A stretch of 15,399 bases of DNA, from assembly GCA_015494725.1 (NCBI GenBank), contig WGAR01000087.1, forward strand, positions 1 to 15,399, in the 5' to 3' direction. The notes under the pieces were generated by a model. The model made no database searches. It worked only from the letters and a program-made list of their open reading frames with translations, and had not been told where the DNA came from. This document shows, in pieces, positions 4,794 through 11,594 of the stretch. A program made the translations under genes and the position numbers. Numbering within the stretch: position 1 is the first letter of the stretch; each line of letters starts with the position of its first letter. Source of the DNA: Thermodesulfobacteriaceae bacterium (GTDB lineage Bacteria; Desulfobacterota; Thermodesulfobacteria; Thermodesulfobacteriales; Thermodesulfobacteriaceae).

Positions 4794-7434
4794 CTTCTTC
4801 TCCCCCCAGGACCTCCCATCTCAACCCTAGCACCCGATGACTCCTTCCGCCGATCTTGACTACTTTGGTAGGAACTTCCCAGGTCAGAAGGCCCCGCTTC
4901 TTCAGTTCAGCATAAAAAGCCCGCCCCAGGCGGATCGGTGGGCGGTTTAGCTTAGTGAGATGTGTGTTCAATTCCTTCTCCGTGGCTTGAGGAAAAAGCC
5001 AGATTTCTTCATCGCTCAGCACGCCTATCACGGGCTTGTGAAAATCTTCCCGATATTCTTCCTTGGTCGGAATGATTGCTTGCCCTGAGGCCAGGAGTTC
5101 TTTTAATCCCTCCAGAAAAAGAGCTACCGTGTCGGTTTCTTGCGTTCGCCCCAGAAAAGCGTTGAGGAGTTCCTTCAGGCCTAAAGCTAAGACTTGAGCC
5201 GGCTCTCTGGCGTCCACTCCCAGGGAATCAAGGAAGGCCAAAAACACGCTAAGTGAAACATCTAAAACCGCAAAGTTGTCTATTGCCCGGAAAAGCTCTT
5301 TTTCCCGCAACGCCTCAAAATGAGGGCTTTTCCGCCTCTCCCGCAATTGCTTCTTGAGGTACCCAGACAGCTCCGGGGCTTTCTCGGCCAGGTATCGGAG
5401 CCAGAAACCCCCGAGATGGTTAAGGCCTTCGGCATGGTCCTCAAGACTTTCAAGGTCTTGGAAATCAGGACGTATATGCGGGATCACAAAAACCCTACTC
5501 AGAGAAGACTCCGAAAGGACCGGTAAAAACTCCGCCGTAATAATAGGGACCGCTTCAAAGCGTCTCTCACGATCCAAAGCGGAGTTAGCGGTCAAACGCC
5601 CCCGCTCTGAGGCGTTGCCCGCTACCCGTAAGAGGCGGTCCAAGACCTCAAACAGGCGGCGGTTGTCCTCCTGGTTTACTCCCGGAAAGAAATCGTCCAG
5701 AAGCAAAGGCAAGTCTTTGAAGTAATAGCCCAAAGCCAAGAGCCGGTTACCCGTAGCCGTCCCGAAGGTTTCTGGACTCGTCCTCGGCCAATCCTTTCCA
5801 AGAAGGCTCAAAAAGGCCAGGGCCGTAGAGGTTTTAAAAGTGTTCCTCTTCCCCACCAGGATGAAACTCACCCCCTGGAAAATTCCGGCCTGACGCCAAA
5901 ACTCCCTCATCGTGGCGAAAGTCACCGCTCCGAGGAGGCCGGTCACCACCACCGGAGGGAGCCGAAAGATGAAGGGGGCCGCCTCTTTTGCTAAAGCCGG
6001 GTTGGGGTTCTCCGGCACCCCATAGGGGAAACGGGCAAGGCCCAGAAGCTCTTTGGCATGGGGGCCGGGGAAGACGAAACGCCACTCTCCGTTTTCACAT
6101 ATCCAACCGCTCCGGCCCACTTCCGTGATTTGTTGAGGGTTCGAAAAAGCGTCCACACAGTCACAGAATTTGCGCCCGGAAACACCAGGGAAGATGCGGG
6201 CCCTTGCTCCTATGTGAGCTTTGACCCATTTCAGAACTTCATAATACGAGGAGGCCGGAAACAGAAAAGTTTTTTCGCTCCCGTCTTCTAACCTGGCCCT
6301 TAGCTTGAAAAACTTGAGAGCTTCTTCTTCCCCCGTCTTGATCTCTAACTCCTCCAAAATTTCGCATGTGAAGTTTGAGATTCGCTCTTTTAATCCGCCT
6401 TCTTTGGTAAGCACCCAAAAACTGCCGTCTCTGATACCGTAGCGCCCGCACGGGGAAACCCGTAAGTCTTGCGGGGTTCGAGGAGGTTTATCCAGGGTCT
6501 CAAGCTCCCGAAGAGCCTTTTCTCCAAGCTCACGGATCACATCCGGGCCTTGGCGAGTGTACACATCCAGGAAGTCGAGGGATTTTTGTCCTTCCGGGAT
6601 TTCACCAGGGGGAAGGATCATCGTGGCCTTTTGCCCTCCGGCCCGGAATTTTTTGACGGCCTTGCGGGCCTCCCGCTCGCCAGTTTTTGACAAGTCCTTG
6701 TCAGCAAAGAAAACGACTTTCGCCTGCCGTGGGTAACTGATCTCCGGAAGATTGCTGGCTGAGACCGCTACTATGGTGGGCCACCCGGTTGCCAGATGCA
6801 CGGCAAGGGCGGTTTCCGGGCCTTCGGCTACGGCCAGGGCCTCCACTTCGTTAAGCTCTTCGAGAGCAATTCCGATCAGGCTGAAAGCTCCCTTGAGACG
6901 GGAACCAGGCCAGGCCTTTTTACCCTCCGGGGCTTTCTTACCCTCTGGGGTCAAAAAGATGCGCTGAAAGCCGCAAAGGTTTCCTTTTTGATCAATCAAT
7001 TTGACAAGGAGAAGGGTTTTTCCGTCGGCTGTTTTGTATTCCCGGAAAGCCTCAGGGAGCCGCTCCACGGGAAGGCCACGGTTCCGAAGGTAGCGGAGGA
7101 CTACTTGGCCTTGCGGATCAGCTTGTGCCCAGATAACCCCCCAATCTGGGGGCTTTCTCCCACTCCTCTTTGCCCTCGCCCTTGGCCGTCCGTTTCCGCC
7201 GTAGCGTTCCTTGATCTCCCACCAGTCATGGCCCAGAGCCTCCACCAGAGATCGAAAATTCCCCTTTGCTCCGCAGGAGAAACAGTAATAAGCACCATTA
7301 CTGACATTTACCGAGAAAGAAGGCTCCGTTTCGCTGTGAAAGGGGCATAAATGCCAGTATTCGCCACCTTTCACTTCGCCACCGGGGAGAAGAGCTTGAA
7401 CCGCTGCCAGATAATCAAGACCGCCGCCCACCAT
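4780..7434 (-). CDS. Primase-helicase: CHC2 zinc finger, TOPRIM and P-loop ATPase
   Basis: This encodes 884 aa and is probably the replication enzyme of the element. Residues 30-54 hold a DnaG-type CHC2 zinc finger (C30, H33 in CPFHSETEPSF; C51, C54 in CFSCGAKGN). The TOPRIM domain follows, with E204 (AVAEGPETAL) and the acidic pair D245/D247 (VVFFADKD). The C-terminal half is a helicase-type ATPase. Walker A is GKRNTFKTS (528-536), Walker B LLLDD (577-581), a sensor-like IITAEF (631-636), and a likely arginine finger R647 in SLSRVFV. The layout resembles DUF927-type primase-helicases of plasmids and satellites. The tail (about 790-884) looks like a winged helix. GGGAGGGG precedes the ATG, and its start overlaps the AlpA-like gene by 20 bp. 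Residues 164-173 contain a small internal duplication of PEGKKA. Confidence 0.88.
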   Translation of the reverse strand: MVGGGLDYLAAVQALLPGGEVKGGEYWHLCPFHSETEPSFSVNVSNGAYYCFSCGAKGNFRSLVEALGHDWWEIKERYGGNGRPRARAKRSGRKPPDWGVIWAQADPQGQVVLRYLRNRGLPVERLPEAFREYKTADGKTLLLVKLIDQKGNLCGFQRIFLTPEGKKAPEGKKAWPGSRLKGAFSLIGIALEELNEVEALAVAEGPETALAVHLATGWPTIVAVSASNLPEISYPRQAKVVFFADKDLSKTGEREARKAVKKFRAGGQKATMILPPGEIPEGQKSLDFLDVYTRQGPDVIRELGEKALRELETLDKPPRTPQDLRVSPCGRYGIRDGSFWVLTKEGGLKERISNFTCEILEELEIKTGEEEALKFFKLRARLEDGSEKTFLFPASSYYEVLKWVKAHIGARARIFPGVSGRKFCDCVDAFSNPQQITEVGRSGWICENGEWRFVFPGPHAKELLGLARFPYGVPENPNPALAKEAAPFIFRLPPVVVTGLLGAVTFATMREFWRQAGIFQGVSFILVGKRNTFKTSTALAFLSLLGKDWPRTSPETFGTATGNRLLALGYYFKDLPLLLDDFFPGVNQEDNRRLFEVLDRLLRVAGNASERGRLTANSALDRERRFEAVPIITAEFLPVLSESSLSRVFVIPHIRPDFQDLESLEDHAEGLNHLGGFWLRYLAEKAPELSGYLKKQLRERRKSPHFEALREKELFRAIDNFAVLDVSLSVFLAFLDSLGVDAREPAQVLALGLKELLNAFLGRTQETDTVALFLEGLKELLASGQAIIPTKEEYREDFHKPVIGVLSDEEIWLFPQATEKELNTHLTKLNRPPIRLGRAFYAELKKRGLLTWEVPTKVVKIGGRSHRVLGLRWEVLGGEEDVPF

Positions 7435-7639
7435 ATCCCCCCTCCCGCTCTAAAGATTCGGCCCAAGCCCGGAGAAGAAAAAGAACTTTCCCGGTGGCGG
7501 GGTCTTTCACCGTAAACCGCCGAAGGGGGCCGCCTTGTGATCTATGCCGATATACTGTGTTTACAGAAAAAGGCAGGCAAAAACGTCGAAAAATTTCAGA
7601 ATCAAGCGGAATAAACTCGGGAAATTTTTCAATACGCAT
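7415..7639 (-). CDS. AlpA/excisionase-like small DNA-binding protein
   Basis: This encodes 74 aa. The ATG at 7639 is preferred because a perfect AGGAGGT (7645-7651) lies 5 nt upstream; a start 10 codons earlier lacks this. The region LPFSVNTVYRHRSQGGPLRR (about residues 21-40) reads as a helix-turn-helix. It is followed by a strand-turn-strand (FTVKDPATGKVLFLLRAW), giving the winged-helix plan of MerR-like excisionases and AlpA regulators. Those proteins bend DNA at attachment sites or activate integrase and satellite genes. It is the first gene of the primase operon, overlaps the primase start by 20 bp, and is divergent from a small RNA. Which of the two roles it has cannot be told from sequence. 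Confidence 0.7.
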   Translation of the reverse strand: MRIEKFPEFIPLDSEIFRRFCLPFSVNTVYRHRSQGGPLRRFTVKDPATGKVLFLLRAWAESLEREGGYGGRRS

Positions 7640-7688
7640 AGGCCACCTCCTTTTATTGATTTTCGCCAAGGAGGAGGCCCCTTGAGGA

Positions 7689-7717
7689 TTGACTAACCTG
7701 GGCGGGAGGGCTATTTT
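7689..7717 (+). promoter_or_regulatory. Promoter of the small structured RNA
   Basis: TTGACT (7689-7694), a 17-bp spacer and TATTTT (7712-7717), predicting a start near 7724. The intrinsic terminator at 7811-7839 supports a short discrete transcript. Confidence 0.55.
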
Positions 7718-7723
7718 AATTGT

Positions 7724-7839
7724 GGGGTTCGGTGAAGGCCCGGAATAAACTCCGGGCGATCACCTTTGATGGGAGAGGGAGCGACATCCCTCGGGATGCC
7801 CTCTCCGCCAGGCCGGGGCCTCCTCCCCGGCCTTTTTTT
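7724..7839 (+). ncRNA. Candidate small RNA, about 115 nt
   Basis: Three successive hairpins fill the interval between promoter and T-run. Hairpin 1 (7731-7764) has GGTGA/TCACC closing an AG/GA step, then a perfect GCCCGGA/TCCGGGC stem with loop ATAAAC. The AG/GA step could form tandem sheared pairs. Hairpin 2 (7772-7806) has GGAGAGGG/CCCTCTCC with an inner CATCC/GGATG stem and loop CTCG. The third is the terminator. There is no ORF. The unit is divergent from the AlpA-like/primase operon and lies beside the integrase gene, so it might regulate copy number or excision; no target was identified. Confidence 0.6.
7811..7839 (+). terminator. Strong intrinsic terminator of the small RNA
   Basis: A perfect 8-bp GC stem GGCCGGGG (7811-7818) / CCCCGGCC (7825-7832), a 6-nt loop, and seven T residues (7833-7839). 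Confidence 0.88.
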
Positions 7840-8151
7840 ATTTTCTCATTCTATTTCCCTTCTTCATTTTCGAGCTACACCTTTCATTTTTTGTAAGAGT
7901 AAACTTTCCGGTAAAGTTGTCAAGCTATAAAATGACACAATATATTGTGGAGTTACGCATCAAAGACAAATTGTCTTCTTCCCCCTGGAGCATCAAGCTA
8001 CATTATCTCCTCGGTAAACAATCCCGGTTGTAGAGAAAAACTCTATATAGCAAAATTTGCAATGTTATCTCCGAGACTACATCCCAGTTTTCGACTAACT
8101 CCTTAACGCCCACAACCTCCACAACGGTATTGACCGAAATCTCATGTCGGC
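7840..8151. other. AT-rich intergenic stretch with palindromes, no credible gene
   Basis: This interval is visibly more AT-rich than its neighbours. It holds a perfect 14-bp palindrome CACAATATATTGTG (7936-7949), an inverted repeat AAGACAA/TTGTCTT (7963-7969/7971-7977), a hairpin TAGAG/CTCTA with loop AAAAA near 8031-8045, and the 11-mer ATGTTATCTCC (8062-8072), which also occurs at 1988-1998. A 33-codon ORF (7932-8033) lacks a ribosome site. The palindromes look like repressor sites, but which gene they serve is unclear. Confidence 0.5.
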
Positions 8152-9351
8152 TCATCTTCGTAAGGGAATTACTTCGGCTTTAGGCTTACTTTTCGCCTCC
8201 TCTTCCTCTGCCGGAACCTCAAACCTCCTCGCCACTTTTTCCACTCTATCCCTCAACTGCTCCGCAAGGGTGTGCTCATACCTCTGAACCATTTGCGGGG
8301 TCTTGTGTCGGCTTAACTTGCTCAATTGAGGAAGCGGCGTCCCTTCCATGGCTAAATAAGTCACATAGGTATGTCTCAAACTGTGAAAGGTCAGCATGTT
8401 TCGCTTATCGGTAATCCCTTCATTTAAGCGGGCTCTCTTCACCGCCTCGGCAAACTTATGGGTGAGGGTGTCAGGGTGAATCTTAAAAATCCGCTCCCCT
8501 GGCTCTCCAGGGGGAAGGCTTTTAAGGAAGGTCACAAGCGGTTCAGGGAGAGGCAAAAACCGGCTTTCCGTGAGGTCTTTCTCCCTTGGGATGCGTATGA
8601 CCCCTCTCCTCCAGTCCACATCTTCCCAACGCAGGGAAAGGATCTCGCTTCTTCTCAAACCCAGGAAGAGAGCAAAAAGCGTGGCCCCGTAAACCTCATC
8701 GCCCATCTCCTTCAAAATCGGCTGAAGCCTTGCCCACTCCTCCGGGCTAAGAGTCCTTGTCTTTCGGTTGCTAAACTTGGGCTTTGAGGTCTTCCCCACC
8801 GGGTTCTCCCAACCGGGAGGAAGGAGGCCGAGCTTTTTTGCCGTATTGAGGGCCTTTTGAAGGTAAACAAGCGCCTTTGAGATTGAAGAGGGAGAAAGGG
8901 CTTTCCCCTGAGGAGTCTTTTTCTCCTTGAGAGCTTTTTTCAGCTTCTCCACATCAAAAGGGCTTATTTCGTCAAGCCTCTTCCTTCCAAGTTCAGGGAG
9001 GATGTGATTTCGCCAAAAGCTCAGCTCAGCCTTGTAGCTTGCCGGGGTGAGGTTTTCTTTGAGGAGAGGAGCATACTGCTTCTCAAAAAACTCCCCCAGG
9101 GTAGGGATCTTCATTTCCTCCCCTGGCAAGGGTTTGCCCAGGCGGAGAGCCTGCTTGACTCGCACCTCAAAGTCTCGGGCTTCGGTAATACTCCCCCAGA
9201 ACAAGCGCACAACCCTTCTCCCGTAGCGCTTCACCTCCACACGCCACACATCCCCCAGCAACGCCCCGCATCTCTTGCATTTCCTTATCCGGGGCCACTT
9301 CTTAACCGAGTAAGAAGTCTTGCACTTCGGACACCACCGAGCTAACCCCAT
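8152..9351 (-). CDS. int: Tyrosine recombinase (integrase) with N-terminal zinc ribbon
   Basis: This encodes 399 aa and should catalyse integration and excision at tRNA-Arg. Residues 7-28 hold two CxxC pairs (CPKC at 7-10, CKRC at 25-28), a zinc ribbon where many integrases have an arm-binding domain. Residues about 82-180 are the SAM-like core-binding domain (TLGEFFEKQYAPLL onward). The catalytic domain has all expected residues: R233 (LGLRRSEIL), K258 (likely), H323 and R326 (HSLRHT), H349 (LSRHKT) and nucleophile Y358 (VQRYEH). The C-terminus is a charged tail. AGGAGGTG stands 4-6 nt before the ATG at 9351. Just upstream of that Shine-Dalgarno lies the first GGTTACACTT box (9366-9375), suggesting autoregulation by an element protein. 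Confidence 0.95.
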   Translation of the reverse strand: MGLARWCPKCKTSYSVKKWPRIRKCKRCGALLGDVWRVEVKRYGRRVVRLFWGSITEARDFEVRVKQALRLGKPLPGEEMKIPTLGEFFEKQYAPLLKENLTPASYKAELSFWRNHILPELGRKRLDEISPFDVEKLKKALKEKKTPQGKALSPSSISKALVYLQKALNTAKKLGLLPPGWENPVGKTSKPKFSNRKTRTLSPEEWARLQPILKEMGDEVYGATLFALFLGLRRSEILSLRWEDVDWRRGVIRIPREKDLTESRFLPLPEPLVTFLKSLPPGEPGERIFKIHPDTLTHKFAEAVKRARLNEGITDKRNMLTFHSLRHTYVTYLAMEGTPLPQLSKLSRHKTPQMVQRYEHTLAEQLRDRVEKVARRFEVPAEEEEAKSKPKAEVIPLRR

Positions 9352-9360
9352 GGCTCACCT

Positions 9361-9976
9361 CCTTCGGTTACACTTCACCCTCCCCAAGTGTAACCCCCGT
9401 CCGGGGCTTCAATTTTGCTCCTATCCCTTGATTGCCAAGGGAAAGGGCCACTTTAGCCTTCTCGGCTCCGGTTACACTTCGTTTCTCAAAGTGTAACCGC
9501 CCCCTAAAACCCCAAAATTCCCCGAAACCCTTGATACTCAAGGGAAAGCTCAGATCATGGCCTCCTCGGACGGTTACACTTTGTCGGCCAGAGAGAGGAA
9601 AGCGTAACTTCCCCGCAATTCCTTGATACTCAAAGGATTGCGGGATTTTAGGGCTTCCCCGGTTACAGAAAGTGTAACCAAGTGTAACCGCCGGAAACCG
9701 TTGATACTCAAGGGATTGCGAGAAAAGGTTACGGTTACACTTCAGAATATACCCCCCATAATTTCGTTTGAGGGTGAAGTGTGCTTCTCGGGTTCGCTTC
9801 CCCTTTGCATCGGTTCCAACGCTCTCATGGTGTGGCTTCGGTGTGGCTTTTTTCATATAAAACCTGAAAACCGGAGTAAAGTCAAGTAAAAGATCGTAAA
9901 AGCGCTATCCGTTGGCAATCAAGGGATATATGGCATAAAGTTCACACCGGGCAAGGGATAGCGGAAACCCTTACCG
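9361..9976. repeat. Right arm: iteron-like array, candidate origin and/or integrase arm sites
   Basis: There is no gene here. GGTTACACTT occurs exactly at 9366, 9470, 9572 and 9733 on the plus strand and at 9386, 9489, 9670 and 9680 on the minus strand, with degenerate copies at 9600 and 9661. Most form convergent pairs. Between pairs lie 17-bp dyads: 9425-9441 (CCCTTGATTGCCAAGGG), 9528-9544 (CCCTTGATACTCAAGGG), 9620-9636 and 9698-9714. A half-site lies at 9914-9925. Two pair-to-dyad distances are both 39 bp. Two GGTGTGGCTT boxes (9828, 9839) are 11 bp apart. An 8-bp inverted repeat CGCTATCC/GGATAGCG (9903-9910/9956-9963) stands next to attR. Confidence 0.8.
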
Positions 9977-10027
9977 TTGGACTACGAATCCAAAGGTTGG
10001 AGGTTCGAGTCCTCCCGGGCGCGCCAA
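9977..10027 (+). repeat. attR: 51-bp direct repeat, 3' fragment of tRNA-Arg
   Basis: Identical to 18-68. It contains the anticodon arm, variable region, T arm, acceptor 3' strand and CCA of tRNA-Arg(ACG), but the sequence before it has no D arm or 5' acceptor. It is therefore a non-functional duplicate left by integration. Element length between equivalent points of the two repeats is 9959 bp. Confidence 0.93.
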
Positions 10028-10500
10028 GAAGTTCCTAAAAATTCGTCAGTTATGAAGCACCCATCAAGACCGTTCCGGGTTTGTTTCTGCAGAGGGCCGC
10101 AAGACCGCATGGGATTTGTTCATTGCAAGCCGGTTTTAGAAAAATTGCAGAATAAACTTAGACAGTTGCAAGATAAGTTTGGACTAGTTAACAGATAGCG
10201 GGACTAGGCGGGACTTGGCGGGACGTTGAAAATCAAAGGGTTCGGAGGGGCATGGGTGTTTTCGCAGGATAACTTTAGACTGTTCAGGGAGAGAGGTTGG
10301 GTAACGCTCATCGGGTTCTCCGGCGGGCCTTCGGGGCGAGCAAGAAGGACTGTCCACCCTTTTATATAACTTTCCCTCAGTTGGCCATAAACCTTGGCCC
10401 GGCGGTGGTTCGTTTTCAAGCTTTTTCTCCGGAGCCGCGACCGGTTAATTTCACGTTTTATCAGGCAGAGAGGGGCCGGGGCAGGCCCCGGCCCTGGATC
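10028..10500. other. Chromosomal intergenic region right of the element
   Basis: No convincing gene is seen. A 48-codon plus-strand frame (10052-10198, with CFCRGP and FVHCKP segments) lacks a ribosome site and could be a gene remnant. Three tandem 10-bp units GCGGGACTAG / GCGGGACTTG / GCGGGACGTT start at 10198. They may be an old arm-type site of another integrase at this tRNA. The ilvC hairpin closes the interval. Confidence 0.45.
10473..10494 (-). terminator. GC-rich hairpin after ilvC
   Basis: A perfect 9-bp stem of GGGCCGGGG and CCCCGGCCC with a 4-nt loop begins 7 bp past the ilvC stop codon. It lacks a clear U-tract, so it may act as a weak terminator or as 3'-end protection of the ilvC message. 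Confidence 0.55.
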
Positions 10501-11499
10501 TTACTTTTGGCCCTTCTTGAGCCAGGGCATCATCTCCCGGAGACGGCGCCCTACTTCCTCGATGGGATGTTCGGCCTCCCTGCGCCGGAGAGCGTTAAGG
10601 ACCGGACGTCCGGCCTTGTTTTCCAGGATCCACTCCCGGGCAAAACGACCGCTCTGAATCTCCTCGAGGATGCGTTTCATTTCCTGTCTTACGGTCTGGT
10701 TAATAATGCGGGGACCACGGGTTAGGTCTCCGTATTCGGCGGTATCGCTTATGGAGTACCGCATAAAGGAAAGACCACCCTCATAAATGAGGTCCACAAT
10801 GAGTTTAAGCTCGTGGCAGCATTCAAAATAGGCCAATTCGGGAGAATATCCGGCCTCCACCAGGGTTTCGAAACCGGCCTTGATCAGAGCGGCCACCCCT
10901 CCGCACAGCACACACTGTTCCCCGAAAAGATCGGTTTCGGTTTCCTCGCGGAAGGTGGTCTCGATCACCCCGGCCCGGGTACCCCCGATTCCCTTGGCGT
11001 AGGCCAGGGCCCTGGCCAGGGCCTGACCGGTGGCATCCTGATGCACGGCCACCAGACAGGGCACCCCGGCCCCACGTTCAAACTCCCGACGCACCAGATG
11101 CCCCGGCCCTTTGGGAGCGACCATGGTCACATCCACGTCCTTGGGGGGAACGATCTGGCCGTAGTGGATATTAAACCCGTGGGCAAACATGAGCATCTTG
11201 CCCGGGGAGAGATTGGGAGCAATGGCCTCTTCATAAATCCTGGGCTGGATCTGGTCCGGCACCAGGACCATGATCACCTCGGCCCGGGAACAGGCCAGAG
11301 ACGGAGCCAACACCTCGAAACCATCGGCCTTGGCCCTCTCGTAACTGGGGCCTCCGGACCTCAGCCCTACAATGACCTTCAGGCCGCTGTCGCGCAGGTT
11401 CAGGGCATGCGCATGTCCCTGACTGCCGTACCCCAGAACGGCGATGGTCTTGTCCTTCAGGAGGGAAAGATCCGCATCCTGATCATAATAAATCTTCAT
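10501..11499 (-). CDS. ilvC: Ketol-acid reductoisomerase
   Basis: This encodes 332 aa, the normal class I length. The cytosolic enzyme catalyses the Mg- and NADPH-dependent isomerisation and reduction of acetolactate or acetohydroxybutyrate in valine, leucine and isoleucine synthesis. The Rossmann motif is GYGSQG (23-28), and R47, S48 and S52 fit NADPH phosphate binding. The knotted C-terminal domain holds the catalytic and metal residues: K130 in VAPKGPGH, D190 and E194 in DLFGEQ, E226 and E230 in FECCHE, and S251. AGGAGG lies 6 nt before the ATG. The gene is divergent from leuA, so two branched-chain genes share one 95-bp control region. A possible promoter has TTGACG at 11551-11556 (minus strand). 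Confidence 0.97.
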   Translation of the reverse strand: MKIYYDQDADLSLLKDKTIAVLGYGSQGHAHALNLRDSGLKVIVGLRSGGPSYERAKADGFEVLAPSLACSRAEVIMVLVPDQIQPRIYEEAIAPNLSPGKMLMFAHGFNIHYGQIVPPKDVDVTMVAPKGPGHLVRREFERGAGVPCLVAVHQDATGQALARALAYAKGIGGTRAGVIETTFREETETDLFGEQCVLCGGVAALIKAGFETLVEAGYSPELAYFECCHELKLIVDLIYEGGLSFMRYSISDTAEYGDLTRGPRIINQTVRQEMKRILEEIQSGRFAREWILENKAGRPVLNALRRREAEHPIEEVGRRLREMMPWLKKGQK

Positions 11500-11540
11500 G
11501 CCGCGCCTCCTTGGGGATTTACTTTTCTACCTAGCACTCC

Positions 11541-11569
11541 TTGTGGGCCACGTCAACGAGCAGTAAAAT
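11541..11569 (+). promoter_or_regulatory. Promoter of leuA
   Basis: TTGTGG (11541-11546), a 17-bp spacer and TAAAAT (11564-11569). The predicted start near 11576 leaves a short leader before AGGAGG (11585-11590). The spacer overlaps the candidate ilvC -35 on the other strand, so the two promoters may compete. Confidence 0.5.
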
Positions 11570-11594
11570 GCTATCAAAGCCATCAGGAGGGGCC

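Noticed and set aside
7932..8033. 33-aa plus-strand ORF starting MTQYIVELRIKDK
   Set aside because: The N-terminus looks protein-like, but there is no ribosome site, it overlaps a 14-bp palindrome and it is too short to assign. It could be a gene fragment.
9361..9742. Possible CRISPR array
   Set aside because: Repeats are only 10 and 17 bp, occur in both orientations, have irregular spacing and lack uniform spacers or cas genes.
9368..9856. 162-aa minus-strand ORF over the iteron region
   Set aside because: It consists of the repeat family translated over and over and has no ribosome site or domain. The DNA repeats explain it.
10052..10198. 48-aa plus-strand frame with CFC and HCKP segments
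   Set aside because: It has no ribosome site or recognisable family. A longer version begins inside the tRNA fragment, which is not a real start.
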